From the NCBI GenBank assembly GCA_027422505.1, contig JAPQWV010001581.1, positions 1 to 64,000 on the forward strand: a stretch of DNA of 64,000 bases, read 5' to 3'. The notes beneath the pieces are model-generated. The model was not told where the DNA came from, searched no databases, and saw nothing but the letters and a program-made list of their open reading frames with translations. The translations under genes and the position numbers were made by a program. Below are positions 1-11,585 of this stretch, piece by piece. This DNA comes from Craterostigma plantagineum (Eukaryota > Streptophyta > Magnoliopsida > Lamiales > Linderniaceae). Within the stretch, counting starts at the first letter, position 1. The number at the start of each line of letters is the position of its first letter.

Positions 1-18
1 AATAATAATAATAATAAT
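1..18. repeat. AAT microsatellite
   Basis: Six AAT units open the window. The array may continue to the left of the window edge. Confidence 0.85.
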
Positions 19-2339
19 TGTCTTACCAAAACAATTTAGAACACTTGATCTTCTTGGCGAATCATGCGTACTACCATTGTAGAAGCCTGCCTATACACGT
101 CAGGGAGTTCTCCGAGTCTCACGAGGTTTTTCCTTGTTTCCTTTGCATGAAAACAAAGCAACATTACATAATTTGCAGCATTACTCTTAATTAGGTGCAA
201 TTCATTGTCAATTTTCTTGTTCTTCTACTAACGTATTGTACTGACAACCGAATAACATAATTTAGTAGCCCACTTGAATAATTAAATAGTATGTTATGAA
301 AATATTATATAATTGGATATCATAATAAGATTATTGTACATGTATTATAAAAATTATAATAATAATAATGTATAATATAACTTATAATGTTAAAGTGAAA
401 GACGGAGTGATAAAGTATGAAATATTATTCAACATTTTGATGTGTTTTCCCATACAACTCTTATGATCTATTTATACACTGTCATTTCTCTATTACAACA
501 GTAATCTTTAGTCTTTACATGATTACATCATTCAATACTGTTAATCCCGTTAATCATCCAATTTTTACAATATTTAATTCAACTACATTACACCATTTAA
601 TTGAACAAATTTCATTCCTATTTAAACCATCCACATCAATAGTAATTAACAAAAACAACCAACACAACAACATGGTGCTACTATTGGCACTCCCTTGGGG
701 GCGAAAATAATTTTAGAATTTGTAGAAGTTATTTATATTAATTCTTTTTCCTACATTGTATTCAATAATAATAAATTTAGTAATTTTTTCCATTAACTGG
801 TTAAAATCATAGTATTTGTGCTAATCCCATTAACTGATTCGGTGGGACCCACTCGTTCCAATACTACCATGTTAAATTAATCTACACTTTTACATTAACT
901 ATAAAAATATTAATATATAATATTAATGAATATTAATTAACGTAGTTTATATAAAAATATAAAACAAATAAACTTGAATAAATACAGAAATAATAGCTAT
1001 TAGATAAAGATTTATATTAATATCTAAATGGTTAGGCGTGATAGTAGGTATGGAATACCCCTTCATAAAATTAGATATTCACAAATAAATTGACAAGTTC
1101 CCATCTTTACTTTTTCCCTAATATTAAAACACTAAATAAAGTATTTTATAGTTGTGATTTTATTGACGTTCTTTTATTTTTCTTTTGAATTTATACATTA
1201 TGATTGCCTGAGACGAATAGTGTGGTCAGCAATTTGTCAAGAAATATAGCTAATAAAAAAAATTTTCTGAAAAAAAATTCAAATAGATTAAAATAAATAC
1301 AAAATAGAAATCATTGTCTAAGGATTAATATATATTTAGACATTGACTTGTAATTTGTAATATAACTTTACTTTATATCTGTTTGTTTTTGTCGGAGAAT
1401 ACTATAATGTATGATTGTATTACGTGACCAAGCCAATAATGGCTTAACTTTTAATCTTACACATATGTTAATAAACGTGTAGAAAGAAAAATTAAAATAA
1501 AAAATAGTTAGAAAGAAAAATTTAAAATAAAAATTAGTTATCATATCATAATGTCAATATTATCTAACATAATTAATAAATAATAGTGGATGTTAGGTTG
1601 GGACCATTCGACTATGTATTTCTAGCATGATTAACGTTCGGACATGTAGACGTACACGTATTGCAGTATAAGTCGTATACTATATTGTAATTAAGTCAAA
1701 GGACACATTCTGTGATCAATCAATTTAAGGGATCTGTCGCAATTAAATAAGATGTGTGGGGTTATTTAATATTTGTGAAGAATTCCTAAGGGCTGGAACG
1801 TAAATATCTGATGGGCTTATTAACGGGCCAGTTCATTGTGACATCTGTAAATGGCTGTGGTCCCTAAGTGCTGTACAACGAAATACACAGCCGTCACTCT
1901 CGTAAAATCCTAGTGACTGCCGTCTAAGTATCCTTGGAGTACCCATCTTTCCCGAGCTAAAGGTTTCACGTACGCGTACTTGGAAGATCCACATACTCTG
2001 TTCTCGGTACGAACGCTATGGATATCTCAAGTACGCTGTCTATTTCCGCTGTAATTTGGTTTATCGCTTTAATTAATCCAATCAGTTTAAAGTATTTTCG
2101 GATCCATACAGTCACGAATTCCAATAGTGGACACTTAAGAGATGAGATCGAAGGCTACTTGATGGTTTTGAAAGTAGAAGAAATCACGTTTTATAATAAA
2201 TTGAGTGTGATAATAAATAAGTGTAATAAATAGCGGGTGATAATAAATAAAGGAGTCTAAGTAGAATTTTAGGGGCTATGAATAGAATTACCATAACAAC
2301 TTCTTCACACACACATGGTGGTGGTGCTATTTATTATGT
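19..2339. other. AT-rich intergenic DNA, no gene seen
   Basis: This stretch is very AT-rich and every open frame is short, with no recognisable domain, splice pattern or RNA gene. The frames at 519-710 and 2018-2233 look like chance. I see nothing else I can support. Confidence 0.6.
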
Positions 2340-2990
2340 CGATGCAAGATCAACAAAGATCTTAATAGTGTTGTTGAGATTTCGGCCGCCTTAGGTTCGC
2401 AATCCACACTTCTATCGAATGTGTGTGTGAATTGATCCAAGAAACACGTTCTTGAAGTCGATCGAATCGAAAACAAATGAAAACGAAAACCAGAAAATAA
2501 CAGAGATTTTTACGTGGTTCGACCCAAGTTTGGTCTACGTCCACGGACCAATCAGAGATTATTTTACTTCGAGAAGAAGGGTTTACAAGACTCACATACG
2601 CTCTACAACTTTCTAGTTTACAGCTCACAGAGATTCGCTCTCTATCGAAAGTTACAAACCCTCAAAGTTGCCTCCTTGAACTCTGATAATCTGATATATA
2701 TAGAGCAGAATTTCTGCCGTGTGCTTTACCAGTCTTGTACCACGCGCCGCTTCAGTTGTACCGCGTATATCACAAAGCTAGCAAAGGTGCTGAACGACTC
2801 TTTAAGTGAAGAAGCAACTCTTCACCTCAGCCATCCGATCTGCTGCCCGCCAAAATCAACGACTCACGTTTAAACTGAACATTTGCACTTGCTTTCAACA
2901 CTTAAACAGAATTTTCAGCAGCTAAGAATGAACTCTGCTCAACAGTGATCGTCTTCAGCACTTGATTGATTCTCCACGCCTTGATAATCC
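2340..2990. repeat. Possible LTR-derived fragment
   Basis: The segment is more GC-rich than its surroundings. Around 2508-2550 it contains a phrase of the type acgtggttcgaccc...ctacgtccacgg, which I associate with the leader region of plant LTR elements. It has no coding domain and I could not find both ends or a target-site duplication. The family assignment is an inference from a remembered pattern, so this is a weak call. Confidence 0.3.
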
Positions 2991-3541
2991 TAGTTTAGGC
3001 TCATTATCCTCTACAAGTGTAATAGTGAATGAGAAACTTTATATAACATCTGATATTGATGAATAATTTAAGCCTTGATTTAGGAGAATAGTGTAATGTA
3101 ATTGGTATTATCGGATGGATACTGCATTTTCCAGAATCCATTCTATCGCTTGTAATGACCATTTCAAACACACCACTACATAGATACACTAACAATAAAA
3201 AAGAATTTATAGAATTCATGAGATTTGGTTGGAAAACACCTCGAGACCTATCCCATCGAAGAAGATAAAACGCGCATTTTCCATGTTTAATAATGTAAGT
3301 AACCTCATTATAATATTTAATTATAATATTATTTTCATATCATAATTAATATCCATTAAATGCGCATTTTCAGTGTCATATTATTTTTAACTAGTATTCG
3401 TATATAAAGACGATATCAAACTTTAATTTAAGTTGTGTATGCCAAGGAATGATGAATTGCAGTAGTATTCGTACATACGAACTGAAGATTGTACAAGAAA
3501 TAATCACATTGAATAATAAAAATAGTGGCGTATGTCAGTAT
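2991..3541. other. Intergenic, 3' side of PnsL1
   Basis: AT-rich sequence downstream of the minus-strand PsbP-like gene. It presumably includes the 3' UTR and polyadenylation region of that gene. No other feature is visible. Confidence 0.5.
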
Positions 3542-4952
3542 TTAGATGTCGAGAACCTTGAAAGAGTCGGCCACCACTTTAAGCTGGTTGCGGACTCGTC
3601 TCCATCGTCTATCATTTGCTCCGACGATCAGCGTATAATATCTCCCTGCAGTGTAAATATTATATTTTAAAAAAAATGATTATAGATTTCAAGAATTTTT
3701 TTACATATACCATTTCCAATTGCTATAGTTGCAAAGGCTGATCGAGCAAAGTTGGTAGATGTCAGCGTGTACTCGAATGTGCAGTAGCTTTTACCATCCA
3801 ATGTTTTCTGCAGAAAGAAACTCAAAAGGTTAGATGAATGAATTATGTGACTATGCGAAGTCATATAGAAACAGAAAAAGAAAGTAACAGTCAATTTATG
3901 ATAATGGTAGACGATTATTCATCCAATATGAAAAACATTCAAGTAATTTATTGTTATTTGTTTGTGACAGTATTTAATAAGTTGGAAATGCATATTATTA
4001 CCTCTTGGATACTCATGACGTCTGCTACTTGAGTCGGAGCTGAATAAATATTGTTTACGAGATTCGAGACAACCTAATATATTTATTAACAAAACGTACG
4101 AACAGATATTTATAGTTTGAGGATAAAATTAGAAGGAAAATTTAGTAAATTAAATATTGTTTATCTCACACCTCTTCCATTGGACCAAACTCATGGATAT
4201 CAGTTTTATCAGTAGGTATAAAACTCAACCTCACGTTCTGCAATTGCAAGTATCTGTCCTTGAAAGCCGAGTCATGGCCTATGAATTCGAATTCCTAAAT
4301 GATAATAAAGGAAACAAAATTTAAACATCATAAACTAATAAAATCATATGACATAGTTACAAGTAACTTACTCTCCAATCTGCTGGATAATAGTACGAGT
4401 AACCATCATTTTTGTCAACAAAAATCTCATAATGCTTCAGCTTTTCTGCAAATTTGATATGTTTTTTTTTTTTTTGATGAACAATTTACTAATGATTTCA
4501 ACAGCTAAATATCACGTACCTTCTGCGAGAAGTGGAATAACTGAAAAGATATTCATCGATATTGTTCCTAATCCAAGCACAAGTGATCTCCTCTTACATT
4601 CTCCACATTGAGCTACAAAATTAGTTACCTAATCGACACAGCTAATAAATGTATTAAATAATAGACGCTTACTTTTTTCTTCGTCGTGGGAGAAACTGGT
4701 TCTTGGAAACTTGGTAAAAGAAGACGCCGATGTGATTCCACAGTACTGAAATTATATTGAACGTAAGAAGAAATGTTAATGAAAGTTTTATTTAACCCAT
4801 ATTCGTAGACATAGTTTTCGCAAGACCGATAAAATGATCGGAGCAGATTGATGAAGACGAGTAATTAAGCGCATAATGGTATTCAATATATGTAAGACCT
4901 TATTTGTCAAGGCGTTTGAGATGAAGCTGAGTGTTGTTGAAGAAACTGCCAT
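3542..4952 (-). CDS. PNSL1: PsbP-like lumenal protein, NDH subcomplex L subunit 1 (PnsL1/PPL2)
   Basis: Eight exons on the minus strand join in phase: 4952-4899, 4745-4673, 4612-4520, 4445-4372, 4294-4172, 4073-4002, 3807-3711 and 3645-3542. All introns are GT..AG and the product is 229 residues. The start MAVSSTTLSF begins a chloroplast transit peptide. A twin-arginine/hydrophobic stretch follows (CKRRSLVLGLGTISM, about residues 48-62), the expected thylakoid-lumen signal. The PsbP fold then carries DKNDGYSYYYPADWR, RLSFIPTDKTDIHEFGP and the C-terminal RYYTLIVGANDRRWRRV. These motifs and the VVADSFKVL ending fit PPL2/PnsL1, a lumenal subunit of the chloroplast NDH-photosystem I supercomplex (cyclic electron flow), better than PPL1 or photosystem II PsbP. 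Family is certain; the exact paralogue is inferred from remembered homologues. No break is seen. Confidence 0.85.
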
Positions 4953-5487
4953 GGTTTATACTTTGAACTGATTTGAGGAGCTTTGCTTGTCAATGTTTTC
5001 TGCAGTACGGATTGGATAATAGCAGTTAGATCAATGTTCATATGATAAAAAAGGGAAATTGATGAGGATTTCCCATCGGTGGGAAGGAACAAGGATAAGA
5101 TTCACGTTGTCCACCCATCTTCATCTCTCAGTACGAACCAAATGGCAATCTTTGTTCCAATATTATATTTCAATATATCATTTAAAAATCGGGTAAAACT
5201 TTAGTTGGGGAACAAGCCCATTGATAAAACTATATAATTGAGCTTAGTGAGACAAATATAAAATAAGTGCAGCCAAGAAATTGTCTCAAGTTCAATAGAA
5301 AACACAGAAACACAGTGCAGAGATCCCAACAGTGTTTTATGTTTTCCACGGAGAAGAAGTGAAACTAAAAACTCCCTCAAGAACAATAATTAACAAACTC
5401 ATGCCAAATTACGATAAATTTGCCCAGGAAACAAACAAAACAAAGAAAGCATGGATTGGAGTCCTCATCTCTATTTCTCGACCTTAC
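4953..5487. other. Compact intergenic region between PnsL1 and RPS13
   Basis: Both neighbours are on the minus strand. These 535 bp therefore hold the RPS13 3' UTR and the promoter and 5' UTR of PnsL1. A short upstream ATG frame precedes the PnsL1 start around 5090-4960 and overlaps its reading region. It could be a uORF, but nothing shows that it is used. Confidence 0.5.
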
Positions 5488-6877
5488 TTAAGCCACAAGG
5501 GTGCTGGCGGTGGTCGACTCGCTGGCAAAGGAAACACGAAACCAGTCAAAGAGGTTCAGAAATTGAACGTAGTGATTAATATATATATATACATACGTAT
5601 ATCCACGAGAAAAAAAAGGACCACAAGGGAGAAATTTATCAATCTAAAGAGACACGTTATAAGACATTATTTTCGCATCACTATTCACTACATCCATTCA
5701 TCGACCATCAGACTACGACTACGGTTGGTTATGGGCAGTAACAGCTATGTGCGATAACAGATGAACATCCACTTTGATTGGGCAAATTGAACTTACGAGT
5801 GGGATAAACGAACAACAATTTAATAATGTATTTATCCAGGGAAAAACTCATAATCTGGGGACATTCCTGACCCAGATGGAGAAGAGTCAATATACCTAAT
5901 AATGTCAAATAAATCAATCCCATTAACTAAAATGGAGATGTAGTGGTCTAACAAGCACACACTAGCATCGGTCTCCTTACTCACGCAGATGAGTGTTTGG
6001 CTCTATGTACCACCACCTAACTCCAACATGCACGAATCGGTACCAATAGCACATAAGATAGAAAGCGACAATAAAATGGTAAAAGCTTGAGGATAGATTA
6101 TTACTATTTCCAGACAGGAGGGAGCTTCTTGGTCTTCTTGTAGTAGCGAGCGAGGCGGTGAATCCTACTCTCAACCAAAATCAACCTGAACTTCGAGTCC
6201 TTATCCTTCCTGTTCCTTTCCAAGTGCTTGCGAATCGCCACAGCCTTCTTAATTAGGTGATAAAGGTCCTCGGGAATCTCAGGAGCAAGTCCTTTCAGAT
6301 TAAACCAATCAAAATTTCTTGAGCACCATTTCCATTTCCCGAGTATGGACATTACACTACAAATTGTGCAAGTGAAGTTACCGTGAGCCTTTAGAATACG
6401 GAGGATTTTGCTTCCAGTGACACTCTTGACCTGAGCTATACCGTGAGAATCACGGAGGATGACACCGATCTGTGAGGGCGTCATGCCCTTCTTTGCAAAT
6501 TTGCATATATTATCCTCAACCTAATAAAACACACACACGGAAGAAAAAGAGAGAAGAAAACAATTAACGATGTGCAATTCAAACAGGCGTATACTTCCTT
6601 GTCATTGAGGAGATTAACGAAACGATACGAGTCGAGGCAAGAAAAGAAAGGAAAATAAAAAAAAGTAATAATTCACACCTCTGGAGTGGAGGTTTTGAGC
6701 CAGCTCGGCGGAGTTCTCTTGTACGGCAGAGCTGAAGCTGATATACCCTTACTGCGAAAAAACACAAATGGAATTACCTCAAACAAACATCAATGGCGAC
6801 CGACGAAGACACGAAATTACTGAAAATAGAAACAAAAAAGGAAGGGATTATTACCCTCGGCTGTGCATACGACCCAT
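5488..6877 (-). CDS. RPS13: 40S ribosomal protein S13 (uS15)
   Basis: Five exons on the minus strand: 6877-6855, 6751-6679, 6520-6382, 6291-6105 and 5521-5488, all with GT..AG introns. They encode 151 residues, the canonical plant length. Exon 1 gives MGRMHSRG, exon 2 [16 protein letters not shown], exons 3-4 the conserved core ([46 protein letters not shown]). Exon 4 ends TGGAAATA and splices to a 34-nt exon encoding the tail [10 protein letters not shown]. Reading on past exon 4 would hit an apparent stop in the intron donor and give a false protein lacking its last 11 residues. uS15 binds 18S rRNA in the small subunit of the cytosolic ribosome. The gene appears intact, and the upstream motifs are typical of plant ribosomal protein genes. 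Confidence 0.95.
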
Positions 6878-6946
6878 GGTGGTGTTGCGTGTGTACGGCT
6901 CGCGTAGTTCCGCTTGTCAGCTACGTTTTGCTGCTATCTTTGCCAG

Positions 6947-7008
6947 AAGTTAGGGTTTACAAATTGCTGGTGAGTTTATATACGTGGCCCGTAATAATGG
7001 GCCGGGCC
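6947..7008 (-). promoter_or_regulatory. RPS13 promoter motifs: telo-box and GGCCCA (site II) elements
   Basis: Read on the minus strand, AAACCCTAA (telo-box) lies at 6950-6958. A GGCCCA element lies at 6998-7003, with further GGCCC cores at 7004-7008 and 6986-6990. Telo-box plus site II is the classical pairing in plant ribosomal protein and growth-gene promoters. It sits about 70-130 bp upstream of the ATG. Motif presence is seen; function is inferred. Confidence 0.65.
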
Positions 7009-7630
7009 TAACTGAGCCAAACCTCCGAAAGCCTTATCTAGATTAGCCCGTAACAAATTAGATCATATCTAACCGAAAAACTCATTCTCTAACGCAAACT
7101 CAAAATGCAGTAGTTTTTCCAACCATTAAACTCATTGTCGGGCTAATTAATTATCTAAGGCTTTTTTATTTCATTATTAATAAAATAGAGTTATTTTAGC
7201 AAATTAACAAAATAGTGTAAAACGCGTCGATTGGACACGGCGTTGCATCCATTGGATGCGACGCTGCAACCAATGGATAAGCGATGGCATTCATTATGTT
7301 ATTTATGGTGGATAATACAAAACATATAATAATATATCGTTATATATTTATAACAATAATATATATTTATATAAAAAAATGAGAATTCGGTTTTCGATTT
7401 GGTTCTATTTATCGAGGTAATAAACCGAATCAAATCGAATTTTTCCGGTTATAAAAAAATAAAAACAAATACCGAATCGAAATTCTACGATTCGGTACGA
7501 GGTTTCAGTTCGGTTTAGTTGTGTACGAAATTTTCAGTCATCCTTGCATTGGTTATGGGTGTGGTGACGCATGCATTAGCTGCAATATCTCATATTATGT
7601 TAATACTTTTATGAAACTAGGCTTATTATT
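7009..7630. other. Intergenic with low-complexity TTCGGTTT-type sequence
   Basis: No gene is seen. An imperfect inverted repeat built on gcatccattggatgc is near 7245-7285. A low-complexity block of ttcggttt/aaaccgaa words runs about 7386-7520 and resembles a similar block at 16,590-16,690. Both may belong to one dispersed repeat, but ends cannot be fixed. Confidence 0.35.
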
Positions 7631-7734
7631 TCTTTTTGGTAGAATGAGATTTTCATTTACCACGTGACCAAGCGTTAGTTACATCACGGCTCTTCCCATA
7701 CACACCACTATAGAGCAAACCATAGCAGTTCCAG

Positions 7735-10700
7735 CTATCCTAACCTAAAACAGAAACTAGCAATCTGTTTTACATGTCGAAAACTCTGCAACCGAAGTTC
7801 CATTTCCTGCTTGATCATGCCTGTAGTCTGCTCCTCACTACAACTTCCCACTTCATATACTCGTCTGTTGCGCTCGCACCACACATGATGAATTGTTGAA
7901 GCATAGCAAGCTACACTTATACGATGGACTGCACTTCTCTTCCTTCCCACACATATCAGCCACTTACATAAGTCTTCAAAGGTCTGAACCGTGTCACCAA
8001 TTTGGAGCCAAGCATTGATCCTTTTGATCACCTGTTGACTAAATGGGCATGACATAAACAAATGCTCCACAGATTCCTCATCCATGCCACACAGCCTACA
8101 ACTTGTATTGAGGATGGTCATACCCCAGCTACTCAATCTGTCCATAGTTAACAGCCTTTTCTGAACAACCAACCAGAGCAAGAAGGAATGTTTAGGTAGA
8201 TTAAGCCTATTCCAAACCGCATTACAGAAATGGAAGGGGGTTGAATTCCCTTTGAGCCAGTCATATCCACTTCAACAGTGTACAGCCCATTGTTCGCAGG
8301 TAGCCATTTGCTGCCTAGGTATCCCAGTCTGAACTTTTCCTTAAGTCTGTTAAGCTTCTTCCAATGCCAACCCGAGTCAGCTGCCGGAGTGAAATCCCAG
8401 AAACTGGTTCCCTTTAAGTAGATTACATTGACCCATTTGATCCAGAGGGAATCTACTGCCAGTGTAAGGTCCCATAACTGCTTCCCTGCTAGAGCAGTGT
8501 TCCACGTAGCACAATCCCTCAAGTTGAGTCCTCCAAGTTTCTTTGGGAGACAAACATTGTCCCAGTTCAACAGGGGAATGTGTTTACCATGAGCTTTCCT
8601 CCCCCATAGGAATTCCTTGCAAACTCTATCAACCTCTTTAGTCACAGCCTTAGGCAATAAGAAAATAGAGGCCCAGTATCCATGAGTAGCTAACAAAACT
8701 GCATTGATGAGGCATACTCTGCCAGCATATGAGAGATTGCGAGTGGCCCATCACTGGATTCTGGCTGTGATTTTCTCCACAAGAGATTGGCAAGAACTTC
8801 TACTCCACCTAACTGGGGAAAGTGGTACACCCATGTATCTCATGGGATAGCACCCCAGCTTTAATCCTGTGGTCTGAAGTATCTGCTCAGACCCCTCTCT
8901 GGAGGTACCATCAATGTAAATGCTGGACTTTTGCTGGTTAGCATCCAGCCCAGAGACCTGGTGAAAGGTCTTGAGTGCTTCCAAAACCACTGAAACTGCT
9001 CCATTGCTGCCTTTGCAAAAGATCATAAGGTCATATGCGAAACAAAGATTCACCAAGTTAATGTGTTTACACATAGGGTGGAACCTAAATCTGGGATCCC
9101 TTGAGGTCAGTTGCAGCATTCTTGTGAGGTACTCCATGGAGATGACAAAGAGCAAAGGGGAGACAGGGTCCCCCTGTCTCAGACCCTGAGCCCCTTTAAA
9201 TGTCTCAGTACTCGCTCCATTGATGGACACAGTGTAGGAAACTGTCGTCACACACTCCATAATCCATGCCACAAACTTTCTGGGAAACCTGAGCAAACAG
9301 AGCCAGTTTTCCAAGAACCTCAAGTCCGACGTATCATATGCTTTTCTAAAATCAACTTTCATAAGGGCCCGGGCTGAGGAGTTTTTCCTATTATATAGTC
9401 TGAGCAAGTCCTGGCTAATAGGACATTGTGCACAATTGATCTCCCCTTCACAAATGCGCTTTGATTGGCATGAATGAGCTTAGGGAGAAGAGGCTTAATT
9501 TTGCCACAGATAAATTTAGCAATTCACTTATATAGTGTGTTGCAGCAAGCTATAGGCCTGAAATCCTGTGCTTTGCTAGGTGGGCCACTTTAGGGATGGG
9601 GCAAAGCATAGTTTTATTCAAACTAGGTACCATCTTACCAGTGGCAAAAAGTCACTGCCATGCCTGTTTGAAAAAGTCACTGCCATAGCCATCAGGCCCT
9701 GGTGCCACATCAGAGTGAATGGATTTGATCACTTCCCCCACCTATCCCCTTTCAAAAGGTTTGGTGAGCCACAGTTGATCTTCCAGTGTGAGAAGGTACC
9801 ATTTCAGCCACTTTCTGGTCCAGTCTGCTAGTGGTGTTCCTCCCTCTACCCATTACTTCCTGGAAGTAGGCTGCAAAGTGCTGCTGCAGGGCCCCATTAT
9901 CTGTATTAATCTACCTTCTTGGTCTTCTATGGCCACAATTCTGTTAGAGTAACTCCTTTGTTGATCCTAGCATGGAAATAAGCTGAGTTCTAGTCACCTT
10001 CAGCTAGCCATCTAATTTTAGCTTTTTGCCTCAGGAACTTATCATTTGCTACACTTAGGAATCCAAATTCTGCTCTTAAGTCCTGTTCTTTGCCTAGGAG
10101 CTCCAGGTTCATGGGGTTTGCATGTAGGGCTGTTTGCACTGCCTCTAGCTTCTGTCTGACCTGATCAGTGTTTGACACAATGTTAGCAAAGGCAGACATG
10201 TTTAAGGTTCTAAGAGTCCACTAAATTCCTACAAACATTCCTCATAGCCGATCCAGGCATACAACACCACTGGGCCTTCACTAAGCTAAGGAAATTAGGG
10301 GCCAATGACCACATATTAAAGTACTTGAATGGTCTCCTGGGCTGGGGAATGAGCAATGTTCCTAAGCACAATTGGGGTGTGGTCTGAGACCTCCTCTTGC
10401 AGAAAGACAGTGATGTGGTCACAAAATTTAGTAAGCCAGGCTAGGTTGGCAAAGGCCCAGTCTATCCTACTCCAAATCCTCTTATCATGGTTCCGTTTAT
10501 TGGTCCAAGTAAAATGGCTACCACTCCTTTTTATTTCCTGAAGTTGACAGCTCTGAAGGCATTGATTTAAATCTCTGAAATCTGAAGCATTGATGTCTGA
10601 TCCCCCAATCTGTCTTCAAAGCTTCTTATGTTATTGAAATCCCCCAAACCATCCATGGATCAGAAAGTGTGTCTCCAATCTGCAACATGATTTCCCACAG

Positions 10701-10955
10701 TTTTGCTCTGGCAAACAGCTCATTGTGACCATAGACCACAGTTAGATAGGTAATAAAGGCTCTGTTCTTCAAGACCTTGAAGTGAATGTGTTGGTCAGAT
10801 TTTGACATAAGTTCCAGTTCAGTTCCACCCTTCCATACCACAACTATTCTGCCACTCGGGTGGTCACTGAGATTATGGCAGAAATCCCATCCTACAAAGA
10901 GTCTGCTTATTGTGCTATTTACATTATCACTTTTCAGCTTTGTTCTAAAAGACAC
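7735..10955 (-). pseudogene. LINE ORF2 remnant (endonuclease, reverse transcriptase, zf-RVT)
   Basis: The endonuclease part is 10,955-10,626 (GWDFCHNLSDHPSGRIVVVW). The RT part is 9407-8751, with VDFRKAYDT and GLRQGDPVSPLLF. The RT continues at 8696-8148, and the zf-RVT domain is 8181-7735 (CRLCGMDEESVEHLFMSCPF). The catalytic FADD motif reads FAYD here, so the first of its two aspartates is tyrosine. Together with frameshifts and stops between blocks, the enzyme cannot be active. No RNase H domain was recognised downstream. Confidence 0.75.
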
Positions 10956-11138
10956 ATGATGTTTATTCTATGTTTATTACAGAAGAGAGCCACCTCTCTC
11001 TGTTTGGCAGGGCCATTGAGACCCCTGACATTCCACGAGGCACTGGTATCCATTGTCAACTTCAGAAACCCTCTGCTTGGAAGGGCTGAGAACAGGTTCC
11101 CCCAGTTTGATCACCTTCTCACTCAGCACTAAGTCAGC

Positions 11139-11585
11139 CTAAGATTTCCTAGGTCCTGTGTCTGTTTTCTGCCCCACTTTACCAGCCTGAGGCAGGGGAG
11201 TTCCTGCTGGAGGATTCTGAGCTGGTAGTTCAGTGAGCCTAGGATCCACTGGACCAGGACCAGTGCTGCTAGGCTCCCCTGGGTCAGTATCCGCAGTTTT
11301 CAGCTGGTGAATAGGTGGCCAGCCTTTCTGAACCACTTTCTTACATTGAGCCTCTTCATACCCATAGCCCTTACAGTTATTGCACAGCACATGCCTCCAT
11401 TCATAGGTGACTTTCTGCTCTAGTAGCTGGCCTTTCTCATTTAGGAACTGTATAGTATCCTTTGGGGGCTGATGAAGGTCAACCTCCATGAGAACCCGAG
11501 CATAATGGATTCTCTCTTTTTCCTCGTGACATCATCAGTCATAATTGGAATGTGTATGGATAAGAATGGTTTAATTCCTAGGGTT
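11139..11585 (-). pseudogene. LINE ORF1 fragment (DUF4283 end plus zinc knuckle)
   Basis: The readable frame 11,489-11,139 contains MEVDLHQPPKDTIQF and a knuckle-like CNNCKGYGYEEAQC, followed by a Pro/Thr-rich linker. In another frame up to about 11,580 the sequence GIKPFLSIHIPIMTDDV continues the DUF4283 homology, so a small indel separates the two parts. This is an RNA-binding, gag-like protein in intact LINEs. The N-terminal half is absent. Confidence 0.6.

Larger units (their letters stand above)
7631..11585 (-). mobile_element. LINE (L1-type non-LTR) retrotransposon, dead, probably 5'-truncated
   Basis: Read right to left the element shows the end of a plant LINE ORF1 (DUF4283 and zinc knuckle), an AP endonuclease, reverse transcriptase and the C-terminal zinc-binding RVT domain. 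The order and domain set define a plant L1-like element. Frames are broken many times. Homology starts abruptly near 11,580, consistent with a 5' truncation. No clear poly(A) tail or target-site duplication could be found; a short T-rich tract near 7630 may mark the 3' end. Confidence 0.75.

Noticed and set aside
4907..5092. Minus-strand 61-codon ORF starting MFLPTDGKSS as the PnsL1 start
   Set aside because: It is in a different frame; the start at 4952 (MAVSSTTLSF) splices in phase to exon 2 and gives a transit peptide.
6104..6484. RPS13 as a truncated protein ending VWK
   Set aside because: The stop lies in a splice donor; a 34-nt exon at 5521-5488 restores the conserved tail and exact length.
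10356..11132. Plus-strand ORFs over the first LINE
   Set aside because: They are antisense shadows of the minus-strand LINE ORF2.
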